Assembly (NCBI RefSeq): GCF_014596945.1
Contig: NZ_JACVXB010000001.1
Span: 866,314-930,313, forward strand
From: Aestuariibaculum sediminum
GTDB taxonomy: Bacteria; Bacteroidota; Bacteroidia; Flavobacteriales; Flavobacteriaceae
Direction of reading: 5' to 3'
Length of the DNA: 64,000 bases
A program made the translations under genes and the position numbers. The notes under the pieces are model-generated. The model was given only the letters and a program-made list of their open reading frames with translations. It had not been told where the DNA came from and did not search any database. The first letter of the stretch is position 1, and the number at the start of each line of letters is the position of its first letter. This document shows positions 37,197 to 43,648 of this stretch, piece after piece.

Positions 37197-37862
37197 CTAT
37201 TCTAAAGTAGAACCATCTTCAAATATGATTTTTTCAGGCTTCCAGATTACTTTTAAATCTTTTAAGTCTTTATTTTTAAGTGTTTTGTCGTCTTTCATAA
37301 ATTGATTGTAATCTGTATTCGCGTTCCAGGTTACCTCATTTCCAGCTGAGATAGGTTTGTCGTATACGAAACTTAAAGACTTAATTTCTTCATCAAAAAT
37401 GTTGGTAAATATAATTTCACCCTTTACTGCTCTTATGTCTTGAATAGATTTGTTTTGAATTACAAATTTGTATGTAATGTATTCGTCGTAATCTAGTTCT
37501 AAGAATCCTTTCTCAAAGCAAGAAACAATGACTGTTTCGGATAACTTTTTAATGCGTTCAGCTTCTTTTTTTGCTGCTTTTGCAGCAAGTGCCTTCTGTT
37601 CTGCTTCAATTTTGCCCTGTTCTGCTTTCCATTTTTTGCCATCTTCTAAAATTTCTGCATATGTCATTTCTTCAAGTTTTTTGTCTTGAAATTTTAGTCT
37701 TATCATTGATCCAGCTAATAATTGAAGGTCAGATGAATCTAAGCTTTCTCTGATTGCCTCAATATCTTCTTTGGCAGTATCTTCATTGAATTTTTTTTTC
37801 ATAGGTGAAGAACATGAGATTAAAAAGGCAGGAACTAAAATTACTGAGTGTTTAATGGTCAT
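37197..37862 (-). CDS. Small lipoprotein with coiled coil
   Basis: The 221-residue protein has a lipoprotein signal (Cys13 in FLISC). An Ala/Lys/Glu-rich coiled coil lies at about 75-105. A beta-rich C-terminal domain (about 110-215), with phrases like YKFVIQNKSIQDIRAVKG and ISAGNEVTWN, resembles domains that describe unequal flexible additions in other Bacteroidota lipoproteins. It lies 201 bases upstream of the VWA operon on the same strand and could feed into it. Function unknown. Confidence 0.6.
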   Translation of the reverse strand: MTIKHSVILVPAFLISCSSPMKKKFNEDTAKEDIEAIRESLDSSDLQLLAGSMIRLKFQDKKLEEMTYAEILEDGKKWKAEQGKIEAEQKALAAKAAKKEAERIKKLSETVIVSCFEKGFLELDYDEYITYKFVIQNKSIQDIRAVKGEIIFTNIFDEEIKSLSFVYDKPISAGNEVTWNANTDYNQFMKDDKTLKNKDLKDLKVIWKPEKIIFEDGSTLE

Positions 37863-37909
37863 AATTGGTAGTTTTAAAATTAAATCAAATTTAAACTTAT
37901 TGAAAAAGA

Positions 37910-37937
37910 AAGCCTTACGGTATTCCGTAAGGCTTTT
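37910..37937 (-). terminator. Hairpin terminator (CCTTACGG stem)
   Basis: An 11-bp perfect stem (37910-37920 with 37925-37935) with a 4-nt loop lies between the 54-aa and 221-aa lipoprotein genes. On the minus strand it is followed by a T-rich tract, so it should terminate the 54-aa gene. The core stem CCTTACGG/CCGTAAGG recurs at 40395-40414. Confidence 0.6.
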
Positions 37938-37943
37938 GTAATA

Positions 37944-38108
37944 TTAATCCTCTGGTGGAGGTGGAGGTGTAATTGGGTTGTCGTCTCCACAACAAGCAAT
38001 TTCCTCCGTTTCTTGAATGTTATTGTCTGAAGAGTTTGATTCAGGTGAACATGAATATATGCTAACGTTAAGTAAGGTTAAAAACAAGATTAAATATGTT
38101 TTTTTCAT
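37944..38108 (-). CDS. Mini-lipoprotein (54 aa) with CC pair and polyproline tail
   Basis: The reverse strand from ATG at 38108 encodes 54 residues: a Lys-started hydrophobic signal, a lipoprotein Cys20 (SIYSC), an acidic Ser/Asn-rich linker, a Cys39-Cys40 pair and the tail TPPPPPED. A terminator hairpin follows directly. Short tails of this kind are common in flavobacterial islands; function unknown. Confidence 0.6.
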   Translation of the reverse strand: MKKTYLILFLTLLNVSIYSCSPESNSSDNNIQETEEIACCGDDNPITPPPPPED

Positions 38109-38278
38109 AATTATAGTTTTAAAAATTTGACAATAGAAGTGCTGTCCGAATTATTTCGGGTTTTAGCTTTAAATTGATTTTTAGAGACGTCTCTCTGGTT
38201 CGGGAAGTATGGGGGACAGGTGTAGAGAAGTTTGGTTACTTCCCGGTACGAAACAACTCTACGTTGTCGCTCCTAAAA

Positions 38279-38365
38279 ATGAAATCATTAGCAAATGCTT
38301 TTACCAGATTTTCTAATAATTCTGAAGCAAAACAAATGAAACAATCAAAAAAGGTTAGGAATTAA
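38279..38365 (+). CDS. Possible 28-aa basic peptide
   Basis: An ATG directly downstream of the structured element opens 28 codons: MKSLANAFTRFSNNSEAK followed by a lysine-rich end. It stops before the promoter of the next gene. The longer reading frame through the hairpins is unlikely because it translates the structured segment. Could be a leader peptide or spurious. Confidence 0.3.
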   Translation: MKSLANAFTRFSNNSEAKQMKQSKKVRN

Positions 38366-38388
38366 GTAGGAAGGTTATAGGAAACATC

Positions 38389-38396
38389 TAGGTTTG
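38389..38396 (+). promoter_or_regulatory. Bacteroidota -7 element (TAGGTTTG)
   Basis: Exact TAnnTTTG match 26 bases before the ATG at 38422, so it should drive the 250-residue membrane protein gene with a very short leader. Confidence 0.5.
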
Positions 38397-38421
38397 TATT
38401 TTCCTTAAAGTTTCCGTAAAA

Positions 38422-39174
38422 ATGGCTAATTTTAGGCGAGCTAAGATCAATACCATGCATAAGTTACTCATAGTTAAAGCTTTTGAAAAGTCAAAAAAGA
38501 TAAGGCAAGAACAAGGAGATAATAATCCTTCTTTAATTAATCAAGCAAAGGACCTTTCGGATTATGTTGATAGGGAAATTGGATTTCCATTAGGTGAAAA
38601 AAGTTTTAGGAATTATAAAAATGAAGCAGAACGAATTTTGGAACCTGAAGAAGATATAAGTATTAGGCACGAAGTCGTTTTAGGTCTTTTGAGTTATCTT
38701 GGTTATTCTAGTTACCAAGAATTTGAAAAAGAGAATGGTCTAATAGAAAAAGAAAAACAATTTAAAAAACATAAAATTCATTCATTTGTTAAAAAACACG
38801 CAACAACTTTAGTTGTTTCAGGGTTGTTAATAATTGGTTTTTTTGTTTATCAAACTCTTACTCAGCAATGTTGGATGTTCTGGGATGGGAATCAATACAT
38901 AGAAACGTCCTTTGATGCAAAAAAATACCAATCAGGTCTGTTAAAACTTTGTGATGGTAATCTTATAAATAATTTTAAACGTATTGAGCCAGATTCTGAT
39001 ACTGAATTTTTTGATGATCTAGGAAAAGCTAAAGTTTGGTATTTTAAGAATAAAAAAGGTGAGGTTGAATTTTTTACTGCCTTAGGAAAGCATCCTATAA
39101 CAGGAAAGACATTAAATGAAATTACAGAGTATATGATTGATAAATATGTAAAAAACAAAACCCCTACGCTGTAG
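38422..39174 (+). CDS. Single-pass membrane protein with cytoplasmic helical N-terminus
   Basis: The 250-residue protein has a basic N-terminal region (about 1-120), including EEDISIRHEVVLGLLSYLGY, a recurrent segment in Bacteroidota proteins that resembles a DNA- or regulator-associated helical module. One transmembrane helix follows (about 130-148), then a C-terminal extracytoplasmic domain (CWMFWDGNQYIETSFD...ALGKHPITGKTLNEIT). It is the only plus-strand gene in the right half of the island and has its own promoter. Function unknown; a membrane-bound regulator or sensor is possible. Confidence 0.6.
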   Translation: MANFRRAKINTMHKLLIVKAFEKSKKIRQEQGDNNPSLINQAKDLSDYVDREIGFPLGEKSFRNYKNEAERILEPEEDISIRHEVVLGLLSYLGYSSYQEFEKENGLIEKEKQFKKHKIHSFVKKHATTLVVSGLLIIGFFVYQTLTQQCWMFWDGNQYIETSFDAKKYQSGLLKLCDGNLINNFKRIEPDSDTEFFDDLGKAKVWYFKNKKGEVEFFTALGKHPITGKTLNEITEYMIDKYVKNKTPTL

Positions 39175-39204
39175 CATAAGGGTTATGGCTTTTGTTATTA
39201 ATTT

Positions 39205-39957
39205 TTATAGATATTGATATACAACGCTATAAGTACCAGTCTCGTTAACTTCTAAAGAAATAGCTGTAACAGTAGCTGATATAGGATATTCTTGCTCGTC
39301 ATAAGTGTACTCTACATTAATGTCGTAAACAATATTGCCTAGTTCATTTTTGTATGTTATTTTAGAAGGATTGTTTAAAGGGAGAAGAGTTCTGGCTTTT
39401 ATAATATTAGCTGCTTGTTGAGGTAAACTAAAGTTTAATTCAACGCCATCTAAAACATCAATAATTCCGGCAGCTTTCAAAGTGTAGAAAAAGGGGTTTG
39501 GGGTATCATCATATGATATTTCGGCTGTATAATCCACATTTTCGTATTCATAGGTGTCTTCATTATAAATTTTATTAATAAAGCTGATTTTATAAGGGTT
39601 CCCATTATTGTCGTATTCTTGTACCTGTCCTGTTTCGAAAGCATCGTATGGAGATTGATACAGCTCTTCTATATTTAACTGGTCACCTCCTCCTGTTACA
39701 TTAGTTAGGTTGTCGTCGCCATAGATGAAAAGGCTAGATTCTTCTCCGTTAGATACTGAATTTAATTTCTTTTCATTATTGTATGAAAATGATATTGTTT
39801 GGTTCTCGTAGCTATCCTGCATCGAGATGACGGATATCGATTTTATAAGTTTCTCTTCAGTATCTCCATTTACTTCCTCAAATTCGTCTGTTGCAGAGTC
39901 GCTACAACTAAATGCGAGAGCTAAGCAGGTTAATAAATAAATGTTTCTGTTTTTCAT
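39205..39957 (-). CDS. Lipoprotein with YD-repeat-like beta structure
   Basis: The 250-residue lipoprotein (Cys18 in LAFSC) has an acidic linker and then repeated strands such as ISFSYNNEKKLNSVSNG, QEYDNNGNPYKISFIN and VEYTYDEQEYPISATV, typical of YD/RHS-like surface lipoproteins of Bacteroidota. No enzymatic motif seen. It is convergent with the 38422 gene; AACCC/GGGTT half-stems around 39165 may end that transcript. Confidence 0.65.
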   Translation of the reverse strand: MKNRNIYLLTCLALAFSCSDSATDEFEEVNGDTEEKLIKSISVISMQDSYENQTISFSYNNEKKLNSVSNGEESSLFIYGDDNLTNVTGGGDQLNIEELYQSPYDAFETGQVQEYDNNGNPYKISFINKIYNEDTYEYENVDYTAEISYDDTPNPFFYTLKAAGIIDVLDGVELNFSLPQQAANIIKARTLLPLNNPSKITYKNELGNIVYDINVEYTYDEQEYPISATVTAISLEVNETGTYSVVYQYL

Positions 39958-39980
39958 AATATATTGGTTTATAGTGTTTG

Positions 39981-40343
39981 TTAGTCAGTAAATTCGATGA
40001 TTTGACCAGATACAATAACTTTATGGGTCCCTACAAATGGGAATGCAGAACCTTTAATTTCTACGGTTTCATTAATAATAGCGCGAGATGTTCCTTCGAG
40101 GTTGGCATTTTCAAGCATATTGGATTTAGCTTCTGAAACTAAACCATTTTTAGAGTGTCCTCCGATGCCAAGAATGTAAGTGGCTTTTGCAAATCCTTTT
40201 ACGGTTTTAATAATTTTAAAGTTGTTTTGAGAGAGTACAACTTCAGTATTATTTTGATTCATATTTCTAGTTAAACCATTATGAGTAGCGCAGCTAGTTG
40301 TTAAAATCGTTAAAAGAGCAAATAGTAGTGTAATTTTTTTCAT
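39981..40343 (-). CDS. DUF6567-like lipoprotein
   Basis: I choose the ATG at 40343 (MKKITLLFALLTILTTSC) because it begins a clean lipoprotein signal; an upstream in-frame start would add nine residues before it. The 120-residue product has the pattern VVLSQNNFKIIKTVKGFAKATYILGIGG found in small Bacteroidota lipoproteins (DUF6567-like). A promoter element lies just upstream. Function unknown. Confidence 0.6.
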   Translation of the reverse strand: MKKITLLFALLTILTTSCATHNGLTRNMNQNNTEVVLSQNNFKIIKTVKGFAKATYILGIGGHSKNGLVSEAKSNMLENANLEGTSRAIINETVEIKGSAFPFVGTHKVIVSGQIIEFTD

Positions 40344-40367
40344 TAAGGTTGATTTATTATTTAATGC

Positions 40368-40375
40368 CAAATCTA
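40368..40375 (-). promoter_or_regulatory. Bacteroidota -7 element (TAGATTTG)
   Basis: On the minus strand TAGATTTG matches TAnnTTTG, 25 bases before the preferred ATG at 40343, supporting that start. Confidence 0.5.
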
Positions 40376-40393
40376 CCTTGATTTATAAGTATT

Positions 40394-40414
40394 GCCTTAC
40401 GGTTAGCCGTAAGG
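40394..40414. repeat. Second CCTTACGG/CCGTAAGG hairpin
   Basis: GCCTTACGG-TTAG-CCGTAAGG forms a perfect 8-bp stem identical to the core of the hairpin at 37910-37935. No T-run follows on either strand, so it is not an ordinary terminator. Confidence 0.5.
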
Positions 40415-40422
40415 AGTAGTAT

Positions 40423-40872
40423 TTATTGTGGTTTAAGTTTTATATTATTTTTCATCCTTAATAAAAACTTTAGCTCATTAATAGCGTTATGTAACTGTTC
40501 GATGTCTCCTTTGTTAGCGGGTAAAAGATTCGGAGCGAAAGTTGCCTTTAAAAGACTAGTAGCTCCATTAGCAGCTGCCGTTCCCAATGCTGCATTAGCA
40601 ATGTTTGAAGTATTTATTTGTTGGTTCTTGGAAATTGTATCAAGTTGCGCTTCTAATTTTTCTAAGGAAGTTGTGATATCTTCCATTTGTAAGGCGGGAA
40701 GATTGTTTTCTGGTATACTAACTTCTGATTTTTTGTAGTGTCCAGAAACATATTTATAGTCGTTTCTTTTATAGCAGGCTTTAGTTTTGCAGCTTGTAGT
40801 GCAATAAACGTGATTAGTTCGTCTTTGTTCAAAAATGTCTTTGCAATGTTTGCAGATGGCTTGTTTTCTCAT
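40423..40872 (-). CDS. Zinc-finger protein of the integrase module
   Basis: The 149-residue protein has an N-terminal Cys cluster, CKHC ... YCTTSCKTKAC (about 8-33), that probably binds zinc, then a helical region with coiled-coil character (about 65-90) and an Ala-rich stretch. It is encoded between the HTH gene and the lipoproteins, on the integrase strand. Comparable zinc-ribbon proteins occur in flavobacterial integrative elements; role unknown, probably DNA binding. Confidence 0.6.
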   Translation of the reverse strand: MRKQAICKHCKDIFEQRRTNHVYCTTSCKTKACYKRNDYKYVSGHYKKSEVSIPENNLPALQMEDITTSLEKLEAQLDTISKNQQINTSNIANAALGTAAANGATSLLKATFAPNLLPANKGDIEQLHNAINELKFLLRMKNNIKLKPQ

Positions 40873-40927
40873 GGTTTTGTATGGTTTTGTATGTGTTGTG
40901 AAGTAAACAGTAAAATAGGTGTGAGTA

Positions 40928-41215
40928 TTAAGCTTGTTTTTTAAGCTTAGCCAGAATGTCGCTCTTTTTGTAGTATACGCGATTGCCTAGGCGGTATGAT
41001 GGTAGGATGCCACTTTTTCGCCAATTGTAAAGGGCTTGCTTAGAGCATTTTAAATATTGAAGCGTTTCTTCAACGGTAAGAAGGTCGTCCGATATCTGAT
41101 TTTCGTTTTGTTGAGGTAGTTGAAGCGTTTTTAATTTGGCTTCAATAACGTTGGAAATATGCTCAGATAATTCTTCTGGTGTGATGTTGTGGATGGTGAC
41201 TTGGGTTGATCTCAT
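40928..41215 (-). CDS. Excisionase-like helix-turn-helix protein
   Basis: The 95-residue protein has a MerR/Xis-type HTH in its C-terminal half: LLTVEETLQYLKCSKQALYNWRKSGILPSYRLGNR..., the usual HTH_17 wording (about 45-90). Such proteins direct excision or regulate integrase in integrative elements. Inverted repeats flank its start (41216-41224/41270-41278) and a 16-bp palindrome lies at 41281-41296. Confidence 0.75.
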   Translation of the reverse strand: MRSTQVTIHNITPEELSEHISNVIEAKLKTLQLPQQNENQISDDLLTVEETLQYLKCSKQALYNWRKSGILPSYRLGNRVYYKKSDILAKLKKQA

Positions 41216-41296
41216 GATACTCTATTTTACTGTTTGCTTGAAACAAAGGTCAGTAATGAGTGAAGGTTTTAGAGTATCACTAGGTATCGATACCTA
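41216..41296 (-). promoter_or_regulatory. Regulatory region of the excisionase-like gene: nested palindromes
   Basis: GATACTCTA (41216-41224) and TAGAGTATC (41270-41278) form a 9-bp inverted repeat around the likely promoter. TAGGTATCGATACCTA (41281-41296) is a 16-bp perfect palindrome overlapping the stop codon of the upstream gene. Shared GTATC suggests one binding protein, perhaps the HTH protein itself. Confidence 0.5.
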
Positions 41297-42070
41297 ACTT
41301 GTTAAGTTGGAATTTGGTATGTAATAGCCTTGATTATCAAATGTTTCTTTTAATTTTAAATGCTTTTCACTGTCCGGGTTTGTGTAAACTCTTAATGTAT
41401 TTGTTGAGGTAGTATCTTCTAGATTAAACGAATTAATTATTTGTCTTGAAAGTTCGGTAAGGTTGATTTCTCCATTATTTCCCTCAGGAGCAGTTATATA
41501 ACCTTCGTCAATAAGAGATCGAATAATTAAACCTAAGTGACTTGGTTTTCCTTCCCATTTCAAAGTGTTTTTATTATTGTTCCCTAGTTCGCTAATTTCT
41601 TTAATGAAGTCATTTATAATAGTTTCTCTTTCTGTTAGGTCTTCAGTGAGTTTCTGGATGGAAGTGATGTGGTAAAACATGCTTATTTCGTAATCACGGT
41701 GTTTAATTATACCTTCAGTTTCAACAAAACCATCTTCCAGTTTTATTTCGTTATAAAAACTACCTCCTTCGAGCGTGGAGTAGTTGTTATTGATGATATT
41801 GTTCAGTGAAGGGATAACCTTCGATTTTAATGCTTTTAAAAATTTAGTTTGATGTTTGGAATAGTCGTATTGATGCTTTAAGAAATCGTCTAAATCCATA
41901 ATATCAATATCGAAAAGTGCTTTTCTTAAAAAGACTCTTAGGTAAAAGTCTTTTTCTAACTGGTCTGAATAGTAACTGAAATTCTCTAGTAAGTATTCTG
42001 GAGTGGTTTCATTGTTTGCTTTACGTTCTTTAAATGAAACATCGTCAAGGGCAAATATGTTTTGATACAT
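41294..42070 (-). CDS. Unknown protein encoded beside the integrase (RteC-like?)
   Basis: The preferred ATG at 42070 (MYQNIFALDDVSF) gives 258 residues and lies 25 bases after the integrase stop; an ATG at 42121 inside the integrase end would add 17 residues. The C-terminal part (KWEGKPSHLGLIIRSLIDEGYITAP...) reads like a helical wing-type module found in proteins next to Bacteroidota integrases, including RteC-like ones. No catalytic motif. Probably cotranscribed with the integrase. Confidence 0.55.
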   Translation of the reverse strand: MYQNIFALDDVSFKERKANNETTPEYLLENFSYYSDQLEKDFYLRVFLRKALFDIDIMDLDDFLKHQYDYSKHQTKFLKALKSKVIPSLNNIINNNYSTLEGGSFYNEIKLEDGFVETEGIIKHRDYEISMFYHITSIQKLTEDLTERETIINDFIKEISELGNNNKNTLKWEGKPSHLGLIIRSLIDEGYITAPEGNNGEINLTELSRQIINSFNLEDTTSTNTLRVYTNPDSEKHLKLKETFDNQGYYIPNSNLTS

Positions 42071-42095
42071 GAAGGTTTTTGGTATAAAAATAATA

Positions 42096-43391
42096 TTATT
42101 TGAAGAATGCGGAATCAGCAATTTTTACTGCGCGTTCTTGAGGTGTTACTTTAATATAATTGTAAAATTCTTTTTCGGTAGTGTGTCCACTTAAAGCCAT
42201 AATATCAATAACGGGCATTTTAGAGAGGTAGGCATTCGTGCAAAATGAGCGTCTAGCTGTATGTGTGCCTATTAATTCATGCTTGTCAATGGTCTTTTCT
42301 GAAAGTTTACCTCCTACGGTTTTTTTAGTTACAACGTCGTCTTTGATTTTGGCCTTTCTACCAACTTTTTTAATCAGAGAATTGATAAGGTGATCTGGCA
42401 TTTTGGCCGGCAAATTTCCATTGTATCTTTTATTGATGATTTCTTTTATTCTAGGGTGAATAGGAATGTAGACCGTTTTTTTGGTTTTCTTTTGGTAGAT
42501 TTCAAAAACTTCTCTACCATCAAAAATTTTGATGTTTTTACCTGTCAATCCGTTATAGTCTGATACACGTTGGCCAGTATAATATCCAATTAAAAAAATG
42601 TCTCTAGCTCTCTCCCAGTCCTTATTAAAGGATAAGTCTAGTTTATATAAGTTTTCAATTTCTTCAGTATTTAAGTAAATAGAAGTGGTTTTTTCCGAAA
42701 GTCGCTTAAAGTCACGGTGCTTATATTTCAAGTTTGTGTTAATACCATCTTCTGTAGCACGATTCATTAATGCAATGATATTTTTAATATGCTTGCCAAT
42801 AGTATTAAGTGAATATTCCTTTTCCTCTAAAAAACTAACAAAAGCATAATAAAAGGGAACATCAATGGTGTCGAAATCTAATTTATATCTGTAGGTGTTA
42901 TTGAAATCTTTTAGTTGTTTAATGGTTTGTTTGTATGATCTAATCGTTACAGCGGTTAAATTGATGCCTGAATTAACGGCATTTTCTTTAGTTTCTACAA
43001 AATCATCTGCAAACTGAAGAAATTTAAGTTTAGGAAGCGAAGCCTCTTTAGGTTCGCTTCTTTTCATGACTACATCATAAATAGATTTTAGAATATCCTT
43101 GTCATGCTTTTCAGCTTCCTCAAGCTCTGATAAAGCTGTAGAGAAGTCGGTTTTTATTTTTAATAATTTATTATTTACATCGTCTCTGTTATCTAAAGAT
43201 GCTATTGCTCGAATTTTTTGGTTTTTTATGTCCCAGTATTTAGGTAGAATTTTATAACCTGTTGAATATTTAATTCTGTTGCCTCTTCCAAAACTATACT
43301 CAAACAGTATTGGTGTTTCTTTTTTTGATGTTGATTGTTTTAATCTGAAAGCAATCGTTCCAGTTGTTGGATTAATATTACTCATATGCAT
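42096..43391 (-). CDS. int: Tyrosine-type site-specific integrase of the island
   Basis: The 431-residue recombinase has a phage_int_SAM-like N-terminal core-binding domain (about 100-220) and a C-terminal catalytic domain. Its active-site set is Arg in TGQRVSD (about 272), Lys in YQKKTKKTVYIP, HTARRSF (about 377-383), His in ALSGHTTEK, and Tyr in EFYNYIK (about 410). It begins 165 bases inside attR, and a TAAATTTG promoter and two arm-type sites lie just upstream. It should integrate and, with the HTH protein, excise the island at the tRNA. The start could also be the ATG at 43385. Confidence 0.9.
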   Translation of the reverse strand: MHMSNINPTTGTIAFRLKQSTSKKETPILFEYSFGRGNRIKYSTGYKILPKYWDIKNQKIRAIASLDNRDDVNNKLLKIKTDFSTALSELEEAEKHDKDILKSIYDVVMKRSEPKEASLPKLKFLQFADDFVETKENAVNSGINLTAVTIRSYKQTIKQLKDFNNTYRYKLDFDTIDVPFYYAFVSFLEEKEYSLNTIGKHIKNIIALMNRATEDGINTNLKYKHRDFKRLSEKTTSIYLNTEEIENLYKLDLSFNKDWERARDIFLIGYYTGQRVSDYNGLTGKNIKIFDGREVFEIYQKKTKKTVYIPIHPRIKEIINKRYNGNLPAKMPDHLINSLIKKVGRKAKIKDDVVTKKTVGGKLSEKTIDKHELIGTHTARRSFCTNAYLSKMPVIDIMALSGHTTEKEFYNYIKVTPQERAVKIADSAFFK

Positions 43392-43406
43392 GTGTTTTTA
43401 TAAAAG

Positions 43407-43426
43407 GGGGCAACAAAAGGGGCAAC
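43407..43426 (-). repeat. Right pair of GGGGCAAC arm-type sites
   Basis: Two direct GGGGCAAC copies (43407-43414 and 43419-43426, read on the plus strand) with 12-base spacing sit between the integrase promoter and start codon, matching the left pair at 13114-13133. They are probable integrase binding sites that may also regulate int. Confidence 0.6.
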
Positions 43427-43449
43427 ATAATTTTTAATTATTGTTATTT

Positions 43450-43457
43450 CAAATTTA
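43450..43457 (-). promoter_or_regulatory. Bacteroidota -7 element (TAAATTTG) for the integrase gene
   Basis: Exact TAnnTTTG match on the minus strand 59 bases before the integrase ATG. The arm-type repeats fall just downstream of the expected transcription start. Confidence 0.5.
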
Positions 43458-43555
43458 TAAAAAATTATTCAATAATCTCAAAACCCCTTTAAATAAAAGG
43501 TTTTGAAGTAAGTTTGAAGTCAAATAAGGTAAAATAGATTAAACTAAAAAATAGT

Positions 43556-43591
43556 CCAGGTGGGACCACGATTTGAAATCGTAAAGCCTTG
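43556..43591 (+). repeat. attR: 36-bp direct repeat copy
   Basis: Identical to 13043-13078. It contains the tRNA 3' acceptor sequence without the rest of a tRNA, and marks the right boundary of the island. Confidence 0.92.
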
Positions 43592-43610
43592 CAGAAATGC
43601 AAGGCTTTTT
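43583..43610 (+). terminator. Orphaned original terminator of the tRNA
   Basis: An 11-bp perfect stem (43583-43593 with 43598-43608) around a GAAA loop is followed by a T-run. Its 5' arm belongs to attR; the 3' arm is core chromosome. It probably terminated the tRNA before the island inserted. Confidence 0.7.
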
Positions 43611-43648
43611 TAATTTAATAAGAAAGTAACTGTTTATTTTTATAGAAA

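Larger units (their letters stand above)
38109..38421 (+). other. Structured intergenic region with 28-codon ORF
   Basis: This 313-bp gap holds a 10-bp palindrome GAGACGTCTC (38184-38193), an 8-bp inverted repeat CGGGAAGT/ACTTCCCG (38201-38208, 38238-38245), a crossing 6-bp pair GTAGAG/CTCTAC (38222-38227, 38257-38262), a hairpin ACAAC/GTTGT (38253-38267), a small ORF (38279-38365) and a promoter element (38389-38396). It is more GC-rich than its surroundings, as expected of a structured RNA or DNA element. Confidence 0.5.
13043..43591. mobile_element. Integrated genomic island (tRNA-targeting, tyrosine integrase)
   Basis: A segment of about 30.5 kb lies between two identical 36-bp direct repeats (13043-13078 and 43556-43591), the left one overlapping the tRNA 3' end. 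An integrase gene reads away from the right boundary. Both ends carry duplicated GGGGCAAC sites. The cargo is defence-like and lipoprotein genes, visibly more AT-rich than the flanks. I see no relaxase, coupling protein, conjugation or capsid gene, so it is an integrative island whose transfer must depend on other elements or natural uptake. Confidence 0.9.

Noticed and set aside
38150-38280. Retron msr/msd-like RNA
   Set aside because: There is a structured element but no reverse transcriptase gene anywhere in the window.
38174-38365. 63-codon open frame running through the structured element
   Set aside because: The first 35 codons translate the hairpins and look non-protein-like; only the last 28 codons after an internal ATG are considered possible.
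43556-43591. A second tRNA at the right end of the island
   Set aside because: Only the 3' acceptor/T-stem part is present; no D-arm or anticodon arm lies upstream. It is an attachment-site copy.
13043-43591. Prophage or conjugative element
   Set aside because: No capsid, tail, terminase, relaxase, coupling protein or Tra genes were recognised among the island proteins.
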